From positions 744,001-808,000 of the forward strand of contig JAOAPN010000014.1 of the NCBI GenBank assembly GCA_025462885.1: a stretch of DNA of 64,000 nucleotides, given 5' to 3'. Of this stretch, positions 1 to 8,000 are shown piece by piece. The position numbers and the translations under genes are program-made. Each line of letters starts with the position of its first letter. Positions within the stretch are counted from its first letter, which is position 1. The stretch comes from Acidobacteriaceae bacterium. Its GTDB lineage: Bacteria; Acidobacteriota; Terriglobia; Terriglobales; Acidobacteriaceae. The notes below the pieces were generated by a model, which saw nothing but the letters and a program-made list of their open reading frames with translations, had not been told where the DNA came from and did no database searches.

Positions 1-1677
1 GTCGGCCATCCGCATCATCATAGTTCCTGCAGTCTGCGCCAGCGCGCGTCCATAGGCGAAGTCCGTGTCCATGAAGTGCGTGTACCAATAGAAGTCGTCG
101 TAGATCGAGTGATACTGTCCTCCGCCCTGATCCTCTCCTCCATACCCGAGATTCACGCTCGCAATTCCGAGGTGGTGAATAAACGCCGTATAGTCGGAGC
201 CCGATCCAAGCGCCTCCATCCTCAGGTCGGCGCGGCTCCGCAGTTCGCTGCGAGTATCCGCGGAAGCCTTCGAAATTGCCACCAGCCGCTCTCGCTTCCA
301 CACCGTCATCTTGGTCTCGGGATCTTCGATGTCCTTCACCACGCTATCGACGAAGTTCTCCAGCGAGCTCGATCCCTCGGCCCGGAAATATCCCCGGCTG
401 TTGCCGTCCGAGTTGAAGTAAGCCACCGCATGCTCGCTCAGTTCGGCAGCATGCGATTCCACCCACTCCGTAGAGCCCAGCAGCGCCGGCTCCTCGCCAT
501 CCCAGAAGCAGTACAGAATTGTCCGTTGCGGACGCCAGCCCTGCTTCAGCAGCTCGCCCAGCCCACGTGCCTCTTCCAACTCAGCGCTCGCGCCCGACAC
601 AGGATCGCCCGCCCCATTCACCCAGCCGTCGTGATGGTTTCCACGGATCACCCACTGATCGGCCAGCGTTGTTCCAGGAATTTTCGCAATGACGTTGTAG
701 AGCGGCTTGCGGTCCCAGTTGAAGGCCAGGGCAAGATGCGCCTTCGCCACGCTCGGCCCGACCTTGTAAGCAAACGGAAGCCCACCGCGCCAGCTCTCCG
801 GCACCAACTCGCCCTTCAGAGACTTCAGGAACGGAGTAGCATCCGCATACGAGATCGGCAGCACAGGAATCTTCGTGATCGTCTGAACCTGGTCCAGCGG
901 GATCAGCTTCGTCCCCGCGACTGCTCCGATGCCCGGAGTCTGCGGATCGCCCGGATAGACAGGCATATCCATCACACTGCCGCGCTGCGCGCCCTCGGAC
1001 GGACGCATCGGCCCATCCGGATAGCTGTCGCCACGAAAGTATCCATCGTCCCGTGGATCGGAATAAATAAGGCATCCCACCGCGCCGTGCTCGGCTGCAA
1101 CCTTGGGCTTGATACCGCGCCAGGTCTGTCCATAGCGCGCAATAACGATGGCCCCCTTCACCGAGATACCCATCTTTTCCAGCTCTTCGTAGTCAGCCGG
1201 AGCCCCATAGTTCACGTACACCAGCGGAGCCGTCACGTCGCCATCGCGCGAGTAGGCGTTGTAAGTCGGGAGCTGTTCCTTCTTTTGATCGGAGGTGGGA
1301 TCTATCTTAAGCGTTGGCTCCTCGAGCTTCGCCTCGAACTTATCCACCCCCAGCAACTCCAGCTTGCGCAGCTTCGGGGTAGGGAACAGCGCCTCCTGCA
1401 GCTCGATCTTCGCGTCCAGTCCATAGGATTTCAACTGTGCAACCAGCCACTCAGCGTTGTCTTTGTCGTACGGGGAGCCTACATGGTGGGGACGAGCTGA
1501 AAGCCGCCGCATCGTCTCGCGCAGGCGCTCCGGCTCAGGCAGTGCACGAAACTTCTGCTCCCACTGTACTTCTGTTGCCGAATGCTCTGCGCTGTATCCG
1601 CGGAGAGGAACATCGCTCGGGTTGACCGCATAGGCAGTGCTGGCAAGCAGGGTGAGACCGGCGACGAAACTCCGCAT
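1..1677 (-). CDS. Exported M28B zinc peptidase (glutamate carboxypeptidase II-like), 3' end outside window
   Basis: The reverse frame is open from an ATG at 1677 to the window edge (559 codons), so the C-terminal dimerisation domain is cut off. A signal peptide (MRSFVAGLTLLASTAYA) is followed by a PA-like insert and the M28 catalytic core. Co-catalytic zinc ligands are visible in family order: GNHHDGW near residue 343, GDPVSG about ten residues later, FWDGEEP near 390 (the glutamate pair of the GCPII motif), GSGSDY, and YHSIYDD near 522. The family cleaves C-terminal acidic or other residues from peptides outside the cytoplasm. It lies 160 bp downstream of the sugar-isomerase gene on the same strand. 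The exact substrate cannot be read from the sequence. Confidence 0.93.
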   Translation of the reverse strand, partial: MRSFVAGLTLLASTAYAVNPSDVPLRGYSAEHSATEVQWEQKFRALPEPERLRETMRRLSARPHHVGSPYDKDNAEWLVAQLKSYGLDAKIELQEALFPTPKLRKLELLGVDKFEAKLEEPTLKIDPTSDQKKEQLPTYNAYSRDGDVTAPLVYVNYGAPADYEELEKMGISVKGAIVIARYGQTWRGIKPKVAAEHGAVGCLIYSDPRDDGYFRGDSYPDGPMRPSEGAQRGSVMDMPVYPGDPQTPGIGAVAGTKLIPLDQVQTITKIPVLPISYADATPFLKSLKGELVPESWRGGLPFAYKVGPSVAKAHLALAFNWDRKPLYNVIAKIPGTTLADQWVIRGNHHDGWVNGAGDPVSGASAELEEARGLGELLKQGWRPQRTILYCFWDGEEPALLGSTEWVESHAAELSEHAVAYFNSDGNSRGYFRAEGSSSLENFVDSVVKDIEDPETKMTVWKRERLVAISKASADTRSELRSRADLRMEALGSGSDYTAFIHHLGIASVNLGYGGEDQGGGQYHSIYDDFYWYTHFMDTDFAYGRALAQTAGTMMMRMAD

Positions 1678-1837
1678 GGCGATAGTTCTCCCAAAGAAAT
1701 TCAGATGAGATCTTTGGAAAATCCTATCACCACGCCTGAAAGCCTCATGGAATTGCCAAACGCGAAGCGTCCAATACCCTACGAAGTAGCGCCCGCCCGG
1801 CGTCAGGGCGCACTTGTTCATTAGCCTCTAAAGAATC

Positions 1838-3250
1838 CTACCGATGCCAGTGCATCTGCCAGCCCAAATACTTGCTCGTCGCCTCGTACACCGGCGCAGC
1901 CGTATTGGAGAAGTTCGCGGCAACGTGATGCTCAAAGCCGTTCTCGCAGATATACCGCAGCAGCTCCTGCATCTTCGGAATCTCGACCACGCCTGCTCCG
2001 CCAAAGGTCGTCAGAGGGTCGTTGGTGAATGCTCCCTCGCCGACATAGCCGGTAATCTTTCCGGTGAAGTCGTCCGTGGAGAAGCGCGCGAAGCTCATCG
2101 CCCCGGCCTTTACTTTGCCTTCCAGCGTCCCATGCGTATTCTCCTTGCCCACCGTGCCGGCGATGATGAGCTGATAGTCCATCTTCACGCCTTCATTGAA
2201 GAAGTGCTTCGGCAAATTGGAGCAGTGGAAGCACACAGCCTTGTCCGGGTTATCCCCGTAGTTGTTGTTCCAGTCGAGCAGTGCGGACGGCGACTCGCTG
2301 GCCAGCGTCAGGGCGTACATGCTGAGAGTTCCAAGCACGTCGACCTCGCAGGCTGAAGGAATCAGATTCTCGCTCATCATGCTCATCACCGTGCAGGGAA
2401 CGATGCCCAGGAACTCTTCAATCGAGGTCCAGCACTGTACCGCGCTGACGGTCAATTCGCTGGCCTTCATCCAGTGGTCGATCACTGCGCCCAGCTTCGC
2501 CATCTTCATCAGCGCCGGCTCCGGCGTATCGCCGACCGGGATGTACTTCTTGATCGCCGCCAGCTTCTCCTGCGCCGCGTCATCCGAGTCCTTCATCCGG
2601 CTGATGCGACCCATCACCTCGCTCAGGTCGAGCGTCTCGACCGTGATGCCGTTCTTCTCCAGCAGCTTCTCCGAGTAGCGCACCGTATTGAAAGCCGTAG
2701 GCCGCGCCCCAATCGCACCGATGCGAAGATTCTTCAGCCCCTTCACGACGCGACAGACGCCGGTGAACCACGTCAGGTCCGCCTTGAACTCGGGCGAGTC
2801 CGGAGCTTCCGTATGAAGCTGCGTCAGCGAGTAGGGAATCCCATACTGCTTCAGGTTGTTGCAGATCGACATCTTGCCGCAGAAGCTGTCGCGCCGGAAC
2901 GCAATGCCCATCTTGCCCGCATGGTCCGGCGTAGCCTGGATCAGCACCGGCACTTGCAGGTTCGAGAGACGCAGGGCATCAGCGAGGCCGCGCTCTTCGC
3001 CGAAGTTCGGCAGCGTAATGATGATGCCGTCGATCTCCGCCGCATGGGCCTTGAACAGCGCCGCGCACTTCTTGGCGTCCTCGTACGTCTCGACCGCCCC
3101 GTGCGCTGTGTCCTCCGGGGTCAGTACGATCGGCTTGATCCCAACGGCTTCGAGAGCGGCAATCATCTCCAGCCGTCCACTCGTAGCCAGGTGGCTCGGA
3201 AAGAAACCACGGTTGCCGACAATCACGCCCAACGTCATTTGCTTAGCCAT
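1838..3250 (-). CDS. L-fucose/L-arabinose isomerase-family protein (COG2407-like)
   Basis: A 470-residue cytoplasmic protein of the fucose/arabinose isomerase fold, shorter than classical FucI (about 590) or AraA (about 500). The N-terminal half is Rossmann-like (GVIVGNRGFFP, IIITLPNFGEE). The C-terminal half carries the conserved acidic and histidine residues expected for the metal site (SACEVDVLG; ENGFEHHVAANFS). A GGAGCG ribosome site precedes the ATG. It is the third gene of a reverse-strand group after a sodium/sugar symporter and a small membrane protein, which supports a role isomerising an imported sugar. The substrate is unknown: family membership alone does not separate fucose, arabinose or another aldose. 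Confidence 0.85.
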   Translation of the reverse strand: MAKQMTLGVIVGNRGFFPSHLATSGRLEMIAALEAVGIKPIVLTPEDTAHGAVETYEDAKKCAALFKAHAAEIDGIIITLPNFGEERGLADALRLSNLQVPVLIQATPDHAGKMGIAFRRDSFCGKMSICNNLKQYGIPYSLTQLHTEAPDSPEFKADLTWFTGVCRVVKGLKNLRIGAIGARPTAFNTVRYSEKLLEKNGITVETLDLSEVMGRISRMKDSDDAAQEKLAAIKKYIPVGDTPEPALMKMAKLGAVIDHWMKASELTVSAVQCWTSIEEFLGIVPCTVMSMMSENLIPSACEVDVLGTLSMYALTLASESPSALLDWNNNYGDNPDKAVCFHCSNLPKHFFNEGVKMDYQLIIAGTVGKENTHGTLEGKVKAGAMSFARFSTDDFTGKITGYVGEGAFTNDPLTTFGGAGVVEIPKMQELLRYICENGFEHHVAANFSNTAAPVYEATSKYLGWQMHWHR

Positions 3251-3345
3251 CTCGCTCCATTGCCCCTGCCGGGGTCTTGTGTAGTTTTAGTGAGGAGATC
3301 TTCATCTCTCAAGATTAGTTCGATACCCAAAGTATAGTATGCAGT

Positions 3346-3555
3346 CTAACTCTTGCCGGGTCGGAAGCGAACCGTATAAAAACCGCCAAAAATTGCCAGC
3401 ACAACGCCCCACCATAGCGTAGGCTGCAGTTCAGCCAGCACCGTAGGCGGCGGATGGTGGATCTCCGTCAGACCGGTGGCGATCAACACGATGCCATATC
3501 CCAGCATCAGAATCCCGCAGAAAAACCAGATCGATATCTCAGCTCGTTCACTCAT
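3346..3555 (-). CDS. Small two-helix membrane protein, hypothetical
   Basis: A 69-residue protein with two hydrophobic segments (about residues 8-28 and 46-62) and a basic tail (RFRPGKS), so probably a hairpin in the inner membrane. A strong ribosome site (GGAGGG, 7 bases before the ATG) supports that it is real. It sits 27 bp after the symporter gene and 95 bp before the isomerase gene, suggesting co-transcription. I do not recognise the family. It could be a small accessory subunit of the symporter, but nothing in the sequence proves this. Confidence 0.7.
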   Translation of the reverse strand: MSERAEISIWFFCGILMLGYGIVLIATGLTEIHHPPPTVLAELQPTLWWGVVLAIFGGFYTVRFRPGKS

Positions 3556-3582
3556 GACAATCCCTCCAGGCTCCCGCCCGTT

Positions 3583-5340
3583 CTACCAGAAGATCAAATT
3601 CACAATGAAAAACACCGTGATGACAACGCAGGCCCAGAAGATCGGCTTCTGGAACAATCCCTTCGATCCATCGTCTGGAATCGGTGTAGCGCCGTAGACC
3701 AGCCCTGAAAGCTCCGAGATCGGCGTAGCGTTCGTAAAGAGGCTGACCACCACCGTCACCAGCACGCAGACGACCCAACTCCAGAGCGCGCGGTACAGGT
3801 TTGCCGCCATCGCCTGCACCCGCATGATCGTGTCCGGATCGGCATGGAGCTGGAGGATCATGAAGCGGATATTCGCCGGATTGTGGCTCACCATCAACCA
3901 CATGCCAACCGACGATGCAGTTCCAGCCAGCAAGCCCCAGAATCCGCCCTTCTTCGTCGCCCGCTTCCAAAGCATGCCCAGGATCACCGTACCAAACAGG
4001 GGTGCGATAAAGAAGCTGAACAGCTCCTGTACGTAGTCCATGATGCTGGCCGCGCCCATCACCAGGTAGGCTGTCGCAATTGACACCAGCATCCCGATCA
4101 CCGTCGACCACCGGCCCATCGCGACGTAGTGCTTGTCGCTCGCCTTCTTGTTGATGAATGCGCCGTAGAGGTCGTAGGTCCAAACCGTTGAAAATGCGCT
4201 GACGTTGCCTGCCATACCGCTCATGAATCCGGCGATGAGTGCCGTGATCCCGAGCCCCAGTAGTCCCGGACCGCAGTACCGAATCAGCATCAGCGGAAGC
4301 ACTTCGTTGTAACTATGCTGTCCGGTGGACGCAGCCATGCTCTCCGGTACCAGGTGCATGATGCTGCCATCCGCATTCTTCAGCACGGAAAGCGCCAGCA
4401 AACCCGGCACAATCACGATCAGCGGCACAGCCATCTTGAAGGCCGCGCCGATCACCGGAGCGAGTTTCGCAGCGCGCAGATTGTTCGCGCTTAAAACCCG
4501 CTGAACCACTAGGAAGTCTGTCGTCCAGTACCCGAAGCTGATAACGAACCCGAGCCCGAAGACAATCCCGGTCCAATGGACGCCCATCGGATTGTCCTTG
4601 AAGCTTCCCAGCGTGCTCCACATATGCGTGTAGTCGGTCGAACCCAGATTGACCGCCATCTGCGCCTTCAACTTCGTCCAGCCGCCCGCTTCGATCAATC
4701 CCAGGATCGGGATCATCGCTGCTCCCGCCCAGATCAGTACAAACTGCAGCACTTCATTGATGATCGCGGAGCGCAATCCCCCCAGCATGACGTACAGCGC
4801 CACCGTTCCCGCACCCACCCAGATGCTGAAGGTAATGTTCCATCCCAGCACCGTCTTCATCACCAGCGCCATCGCGTACATGTTGACGCCGCTCATCAGG
4901 ATGGTCATCAGGGCGAACGACACAGCGCTCAGTGCCCGCGCACCCTCTCCAAACCGCAGTTGCAGATAGCCCGGTACAGAGTGCGTCTTCGAGATGTAGT
5001 AGAAGGGCATCATTACAATGCCCAGGAACAGCATCGCCGGAATCGCGCCGATCCAATACCAGTGGGCTGCGAGGATACCGTACTGGTACGCCGCGCCTGC
5101 CCAGCCCATCAATTCGAGCGAGCCCAGGTTCGCCGAGACGAAACTCAACCCCGCGATCCACGCCGTCATCTCGCGCCCGGCCAGGAAGAAGTCCTCGCTG
5201 GTGTTCGACTTACCCTTGGCGTAGAAACCGATGAACACCACCAGGGCAAAGTACAGCACCAGGATCAGCACATCCACCGGGGCAAGCTTCGTAAGCTGCC
5301 GCCCCTCCATCATCACAGCCAGAGACGCCAGAAGATGCAT
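3583..5340 (-). CDS. Sodium:solute symporter (SSS family, SGLT-like sugar transporter)
   Basis: A 585-residue integral membrane protein with about 14 hydrophobic segments. It has the SSS features: an N-terminal helix followed by YAKGKSNTSEDFFLAGR, and the GGLRSAIINEVLQFVLIWAG segment. The subfamily resembles SGLT sugar:Na+ symporters. It is the first gene of the operon with the small membrane protein and the isomerase-like enzyme, so the likely role is import of the sugar that enzyme handles. A LacI-type palindrome lies 34-45 bp upstream. No clear ribosome site precedes the ATG at 5340; the internal MM pair (codons 10-11) is an alternative start. Confidence 0.9.
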   Translation of the reverse strand: MHLLASLAVMMEGRQLTKLAPVDVLILVLYFALVVFIGFYAKGKSNTSEDFFLAGREMTAWIAGLSFVSANLGSLELMGWAGAAYQYGILAAHWYWIGAIPAMLFLGIVMMPFYYISKTHSVPGYLQLRFGEGARALSAVSFALMTILMSGVNMYAMALVMKTVLGWNITFSIWVGAGTVALYVMLGGLRSAIINEVLQFVLIWAGAAMIPILGLIEAGGWTKLKAQMAVNLGSTDYTHMWSTLGSFKDNPMGVHWTGIVFGLGFVISFGYWTTDFLVVQRVLSANNLRAAKLAPVIGAAFKMAVPLIVIVPGLLALSVLKNADGSIMHLVPESMAASTGQHSYNEVLPLMLIRYCGPGLLGLGITALIAGFMSGMAGNVSAFSTVWTYDLYGAFINKKASDKHYVAMGRWSTVIGMLVSIATAYLVMGAASIMDYVQELFSFFIAPLFGTVILGMLWKRATKKGGFWGLLAGTASSVGMWLMVSHNPANIRFMILQLHADPDTIMRVQAMAANLYRALWSWVVCVLVTVVVSLFTNATPISELSGLVYGATPIPDDGSKGLFQKPIFWACVVITVFFIVNLIFW

Positions 5341-5373
5341 CGTTCGAAGTACCAGTAGAGCTTACCGTTTCGA

Positions 5374-5385
5374 GTAAGCGTTTAC
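5374..5385. promoter_or_regulatory. LacI-family-type operator palindrome
   Basis: GTAAGCGTTTAC is a near-perfect 12-bp palindrome centred on CG (one mismatched pair), the usual architecture of LacI/GalR-family operators. It lies 34-45 bp upstream of the symporter start, where a repressor would block the promoter. No LacI-family gene is in the window. The assignment rests on motif shape and position only. Confidence 0.45.
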
Positions 5386-5447
5386 CCTCTCAAAGATTTT
5401 TACGGCGGCAAAGCGCCTTGTATCGCACGTACGCAGCAAGCATTCGA

Positions 5448-5475
5448 TTGACACGACTCCAGCAGCGAATAAAAT
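5448..5475 (+). promoter_or_regulatory. Sigma70-type promoter facing right
   Basis: A consensus -35 TTGACA (5448-5453), a 16-bp spacer and a -10 TAAAAT (5470-5475). The predicted start is near 5481-5483, at the left edge of the structured region 5480-5579 and 275 bp before the small exported-protein gene. It is one of the best promoter matches seen in the window. Confidence 0.5.
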
Positions 5476-5479
5476 TAGT

Positions 5480-5579
5480 GCCCGGGACGATAACATGACC
5501 CTTGGCGTATGTTGGCAATCGCTGCAACTATACAGGAAACCAAGTGCTTCTCGCACGGCACGTTGCAGCTAGCCCGGGC
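5480..5579 (+). ncRNA. Candidate structured RNA (leader or small RNA)
   Basis: Three nested helices fit a multi-branch fold: an outer GCCCGGG (5480-5486) with CCCGGGC (5573-5579), a left hairpin of AACAT with ATGTT, and a right arm of GCTGCAAC (5521-5528) with GTTGCAGC (5562-5569) enclosing a smaller GTGC/GCAC hairpin. The outer helix starts almost exactly at the transcription start predicted from the promoter at 5448-5475. I do not match it to a known riboswitch consensus. It may be the 5' leader of the gene at 5757 or a separate RNA. Confidence 0.35.
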
Positions 5580-5756
5580 GACCGAGAACGACGGCAACCT
5601 TCAGCGCAAATGCTGCGCCGACCGCAAGACCAGCCAGCCACGCCGACGCATTCACTTTAATCGAGTGTCAGAGCGACGATCTTACAACGCACCCATCTGA
5701 TTCGGAATCTATCTCAGTGAATCCCGAAACACCGTTGGTAAAAATTGGAGAGAACG

Positions 5757-6020
5757 ATGAAGATTCGCCGTCTACAAACCCTTACCCTGGTCGTCGCAAT
5801 CGTCGCCAGCCTTCCCGTCACCTACGCCCTCGCCCAGAACGACTCGGGGGCCAAGCAGAGCATAAAGAACGCAGGCACCGAGACCAAAAACGCCGCGAAG
5901 GACACAGGCCACGGGATCAAGCAGGGAACCAAGAAGGCCTATCACAAGACCAAGAATGGAACGAAGAAGGCAGCCCGGAAGGTCGAGGGCAAGCCCACCC
6001 AGACCACGTCGCCGCAGTAG
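5757..6020 (+). CDS. Small exported lysine-rich repeat protein
   Basis: An 87-residue protein with a clear signal peptide (MKIRRLQTLTLVVAIVASLPVTYALA). The mature part is nearly all K, T, A, G and N in irregular repeats (TKNAAKDTG, GIKQGTKKAY, NGTKKAARK), predicted hydrophilic and helical like LEA-type 11-residue repeats. The ATG at 5757 has GGAG 7 bases upstream, so it is preferred over the in-frame TTG at 5745, which overlaps that site. Similar short basic exported proteins are common in Acidobacteria, but I know of no assigned function. A nucleic-acid or envelope-binding role would be a guess from charge. Confidence 0.75.
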   Translation: MKIRRLQTLTLVVAIVASLPVTYALAQNDSGAKQSIKNAGTETKNAAKDTGHGIKQGTKKAYHKTKNGTKKAARKVEGKPTQTTSPQ

Positions 6021-6053
6021 ATCAGCGAGCGTCTGCATTCAGAACGGCCCGGC

Positions 6054-7046
6054 TTATTCGATCGCTTCTATCAGCCCAACTTGGCTCTGGCCAGCCGGCC
6101 ACAATACCTCTGCCGCCAGAGCTACCAGTGCGATCCAAAACAGGTCCGCTCCCAGCAGATGTACCACCTGCATCCAGGTCGGCGCTAATAGCAACACGTC
6201 TCCTATGCCGAGCACGATCTGTGCGAGAAAGAGCCCAACGACAGTTCGGCTCAAGCTACTCGGTACGCCCCGGACCAGCAGCAGTACACATACAAACGCT
6301 ACAAGCGATGCAGCCGGATGCATCCAGCGCATCCGTATCAGCAGCGGGGAGGAGGCTGCAAAATCCGCCCCAAGGGCAGCACTGAGACTCGCTGCAGGGA
6401 AGAGCGTATCCGCAAGAGCCGCCAGCGATCCCGTCGCCCCCACTACGATCGTCGCGACCACTGCCAGCAGGGCAGCTGGTCTCAATTTCGGCAGATTGAC
6501 GCTCGGCGCACTCCACCGTGATCGCCCCAGAAACCACGCCGTCAAAGCCAGTGCCGCCAACAACAGCATCGTGTTGGTGAAATGAATCGACTGCATTACT
6601 GTCCGCTCCGCAGAGATGTTCTTGTCGACATCACCCCGAAGCACCAGCGCTGCCCCGAGCAACGCCTCTGTCACCAGCAGCCCCGCCGAATAGATAGCGG
6701 CCTTTCGAGCCAGGTGTCTCTTCTCCGTCCCTACGAACGTCCAGGCCAGCAATGCCACCACCAGAAAAGTGCAGAGCCCGCTCATAGACCGGTGCGTAAA
6801 CTCGATCACCGTAGCGATCCGCGGATGATGCGGAAAGAAGTCGCCATTACACAGCGGCCAGTTCGCTCCACACCCCGCACCCGAACTCGTCGCCCGAACC
6901 ACCGCACCCCACAGCACCACCAGCACCATGAATGCTAGGGTGAGCCACGCGAACGCAATCAGCGCGCGCGTCGGAGACTTCTGCCGCTGGGGAGTTTCAA
7001 CCTGCGCCGATAGATTCTGCTGCGCTGTGACGTTCACAGTAGCCAT
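6054..7046 (-). CDS. ctaA: Haem A synthase (COX15/CtaA)
   Basis: A 330-residue protein with about eight transmembrane helices that oxidises haem O to haem A for aa3-type cytochrome oxidase in the inner membrane. Family marks are ATSSGAGCGANWPLCNG in the first loop (the cysteine-containing segment), EFTHR after helix 2, and further haem-ligand histidines at QSIHFTN and RWMHP. It is the last gene of a reverse-strand run after proC (81-bp gap). It ends convergently 33 bp from the small lysine-rich protein gene. Confidence 0.93.
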   Translation of the reverse strand: MATVNVTAQQNLSAQVETPQRQKSPTRALIAFAWLTLAFMVLVVLWGAVVRATSSGAGCGANWPLCNGDFFPHHPRIATVIEFTHRSMSGLCTFLVVALLAWTFVGTEKRHLARKAAIYSAGLLVTEALLGAALVLRGDVDKNISAERTVMQSIHFTNTMLLLAALALTAWFLGRSRWSAPSVNLPKLRPAALLAVVATIVVGATGSLAALADTLFPAASLSAALGADFAASSPLLIRMRWMHPAASLVAFVCVLLLVRGVPSSLSRTVVGLFLAQIVLGIGDVLLLAPTWMQVVHLLGADLFWIALVALAAEVLWPAGQSQVGLIEAIE

Positions 7047-7127
7047 GCCTTATTCTATCGGCTTCAACCGTCGCTGCGGTGTGACGGGCGACACATCGCA
7101 GCGACAGGATCAACTGGCCAGGATCAA

Positions 7128-7982
7128 TTAGCCTGCAGCCAGTTCTTTAGCCCGCTGTGTCGCCCGCTTCACCGCTTTGATCAGCGTCACGCGCAACCCG
7201 CCCTCTTCCAACTCCAGAATCCCATCGACCGTACAGCCGGCCGGAGTCGTCACCTGGTCCTTCAAAAGTGCCGGGTGGTACCCCGTCTCGAGCACCATCC
7301 GTGCGGAGCCGTAGGTCGTTTGCGCCGCCAGCAGCGTAGCCACATCGCGCGGCAATCCAACATTGACCCCCGCCTCGGCAAGTGCCTCGATGATGATATA
7401 CAGATACGCCGGTCCCGAGCCTGAAAGGCCCGTCACCGCGTCCATATGTTTCTCGTCGACGACCACCGTGCGGCCCACAGTGTTGAAGATGCGCTGGGCG
7501 ACCGCCATCTGCTCAGCAGTCACAAATCTTCCGCCGCAGAGCGCTGTAACGCCTGCGCCGATCATCGCCGGAGTGTTTGGCATCGCGCGTATTGCAGCCA
7601 GTTCGCAGCCCGCACCATCCTCGATGCTGCGCGTCTTTACCGACGCCGCAAACGATAGCAGTACCTTGCCAGGGCTCAGCGCCGGTTTGATCTGTTCGAT
7701 CAACGCCGGTACCTGGATCGGCTTGACGCCCAGCAAAATCACATCCGCCTGTTGCGCTGCCGCCAAGTTGTCCGTCGTCACCTCGATGCCAAACTGCGCC
7801 GACAACGCCTGGGCGCGGTCCGGGTGCTGCACGGTAGCGAAGATATTGTCCGGGGATACCAGGTTGTTCTTTAGAAAGGCCTGCAACAGGATGCCGCCCA
7901 TCTTACCTGCGCCCAGAATTGCCACCTTCAACCCCGGCATCGCCGGGGCAGGCACCACTACCTCAATCACTGCGTCGCTCAT
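7128..7982 (-). CDS. proC: Pyrroline-5-carboxylate reductase
   Basis: A 284-residue cytoplasmic enzyme catalysing the last step of proline synthesis (P5C to proline with NAD(P)H). The N-terminal Rossmann motif GAGKMGG is at about residues 24-30. The C-terminal P5CR signature region is clear (DAVTGLSGSGPAYLYI, followed by the TTPAGCTVDGI segment). The ATG at 7982 is preferred to an in-frame TTG two codons upstream. The DUF885 gene ends 18 bp upstream, so the two are probably co-transcribed. Confidence 0.95.
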   Translation of the reverse strand: MSDAVIEVVVPAPAMPGLKVAILGAGKMGGILLQAFLKNNLVSPDNIFATVQHPDRAQALSAQFGIEVTTDNLAAAQQADVILLGVKPIQVPALIEQIKPALSPGKVLLSFAASVKTRSIEDGAGCELAAIRAMPNTPAMIGAGVTALCGGRFVTAEQMAVAQRIFNTVGRTVVVDEKHMDAVTGLSGSGPAYLYIIIEALAEAGVNVGLPRDVATLLAAQTTYGSARMVLETGYHPALLKDQVTTPAGCTVDGILELEEGGLRVTLIKAVKRATQRAKELAAG

Positions 7983-8000
7983 TCTCAAAGGCTACCAGAC

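Noticed and set aside
76-1500. 474-codon forward frame opposite the M28B peptidase
   Set aside because: Low-complexity R/L/H composition and no motif; the reverse frame has full M28 metal-site motifs.
1582-1824. Forward 80-codon frame across the peptidase start
   Set aside because: It overlaps the 5' end of the peptidase gene, has no ribosome site and no similarity to anything I recognise.
5509-5700. 63-codon forward frame in the leader before the lysine-rich protein
   Set aside because: It overlaps the structured RNA candidate, and its composition is unlike a protein; the start lacks a ribosome site.
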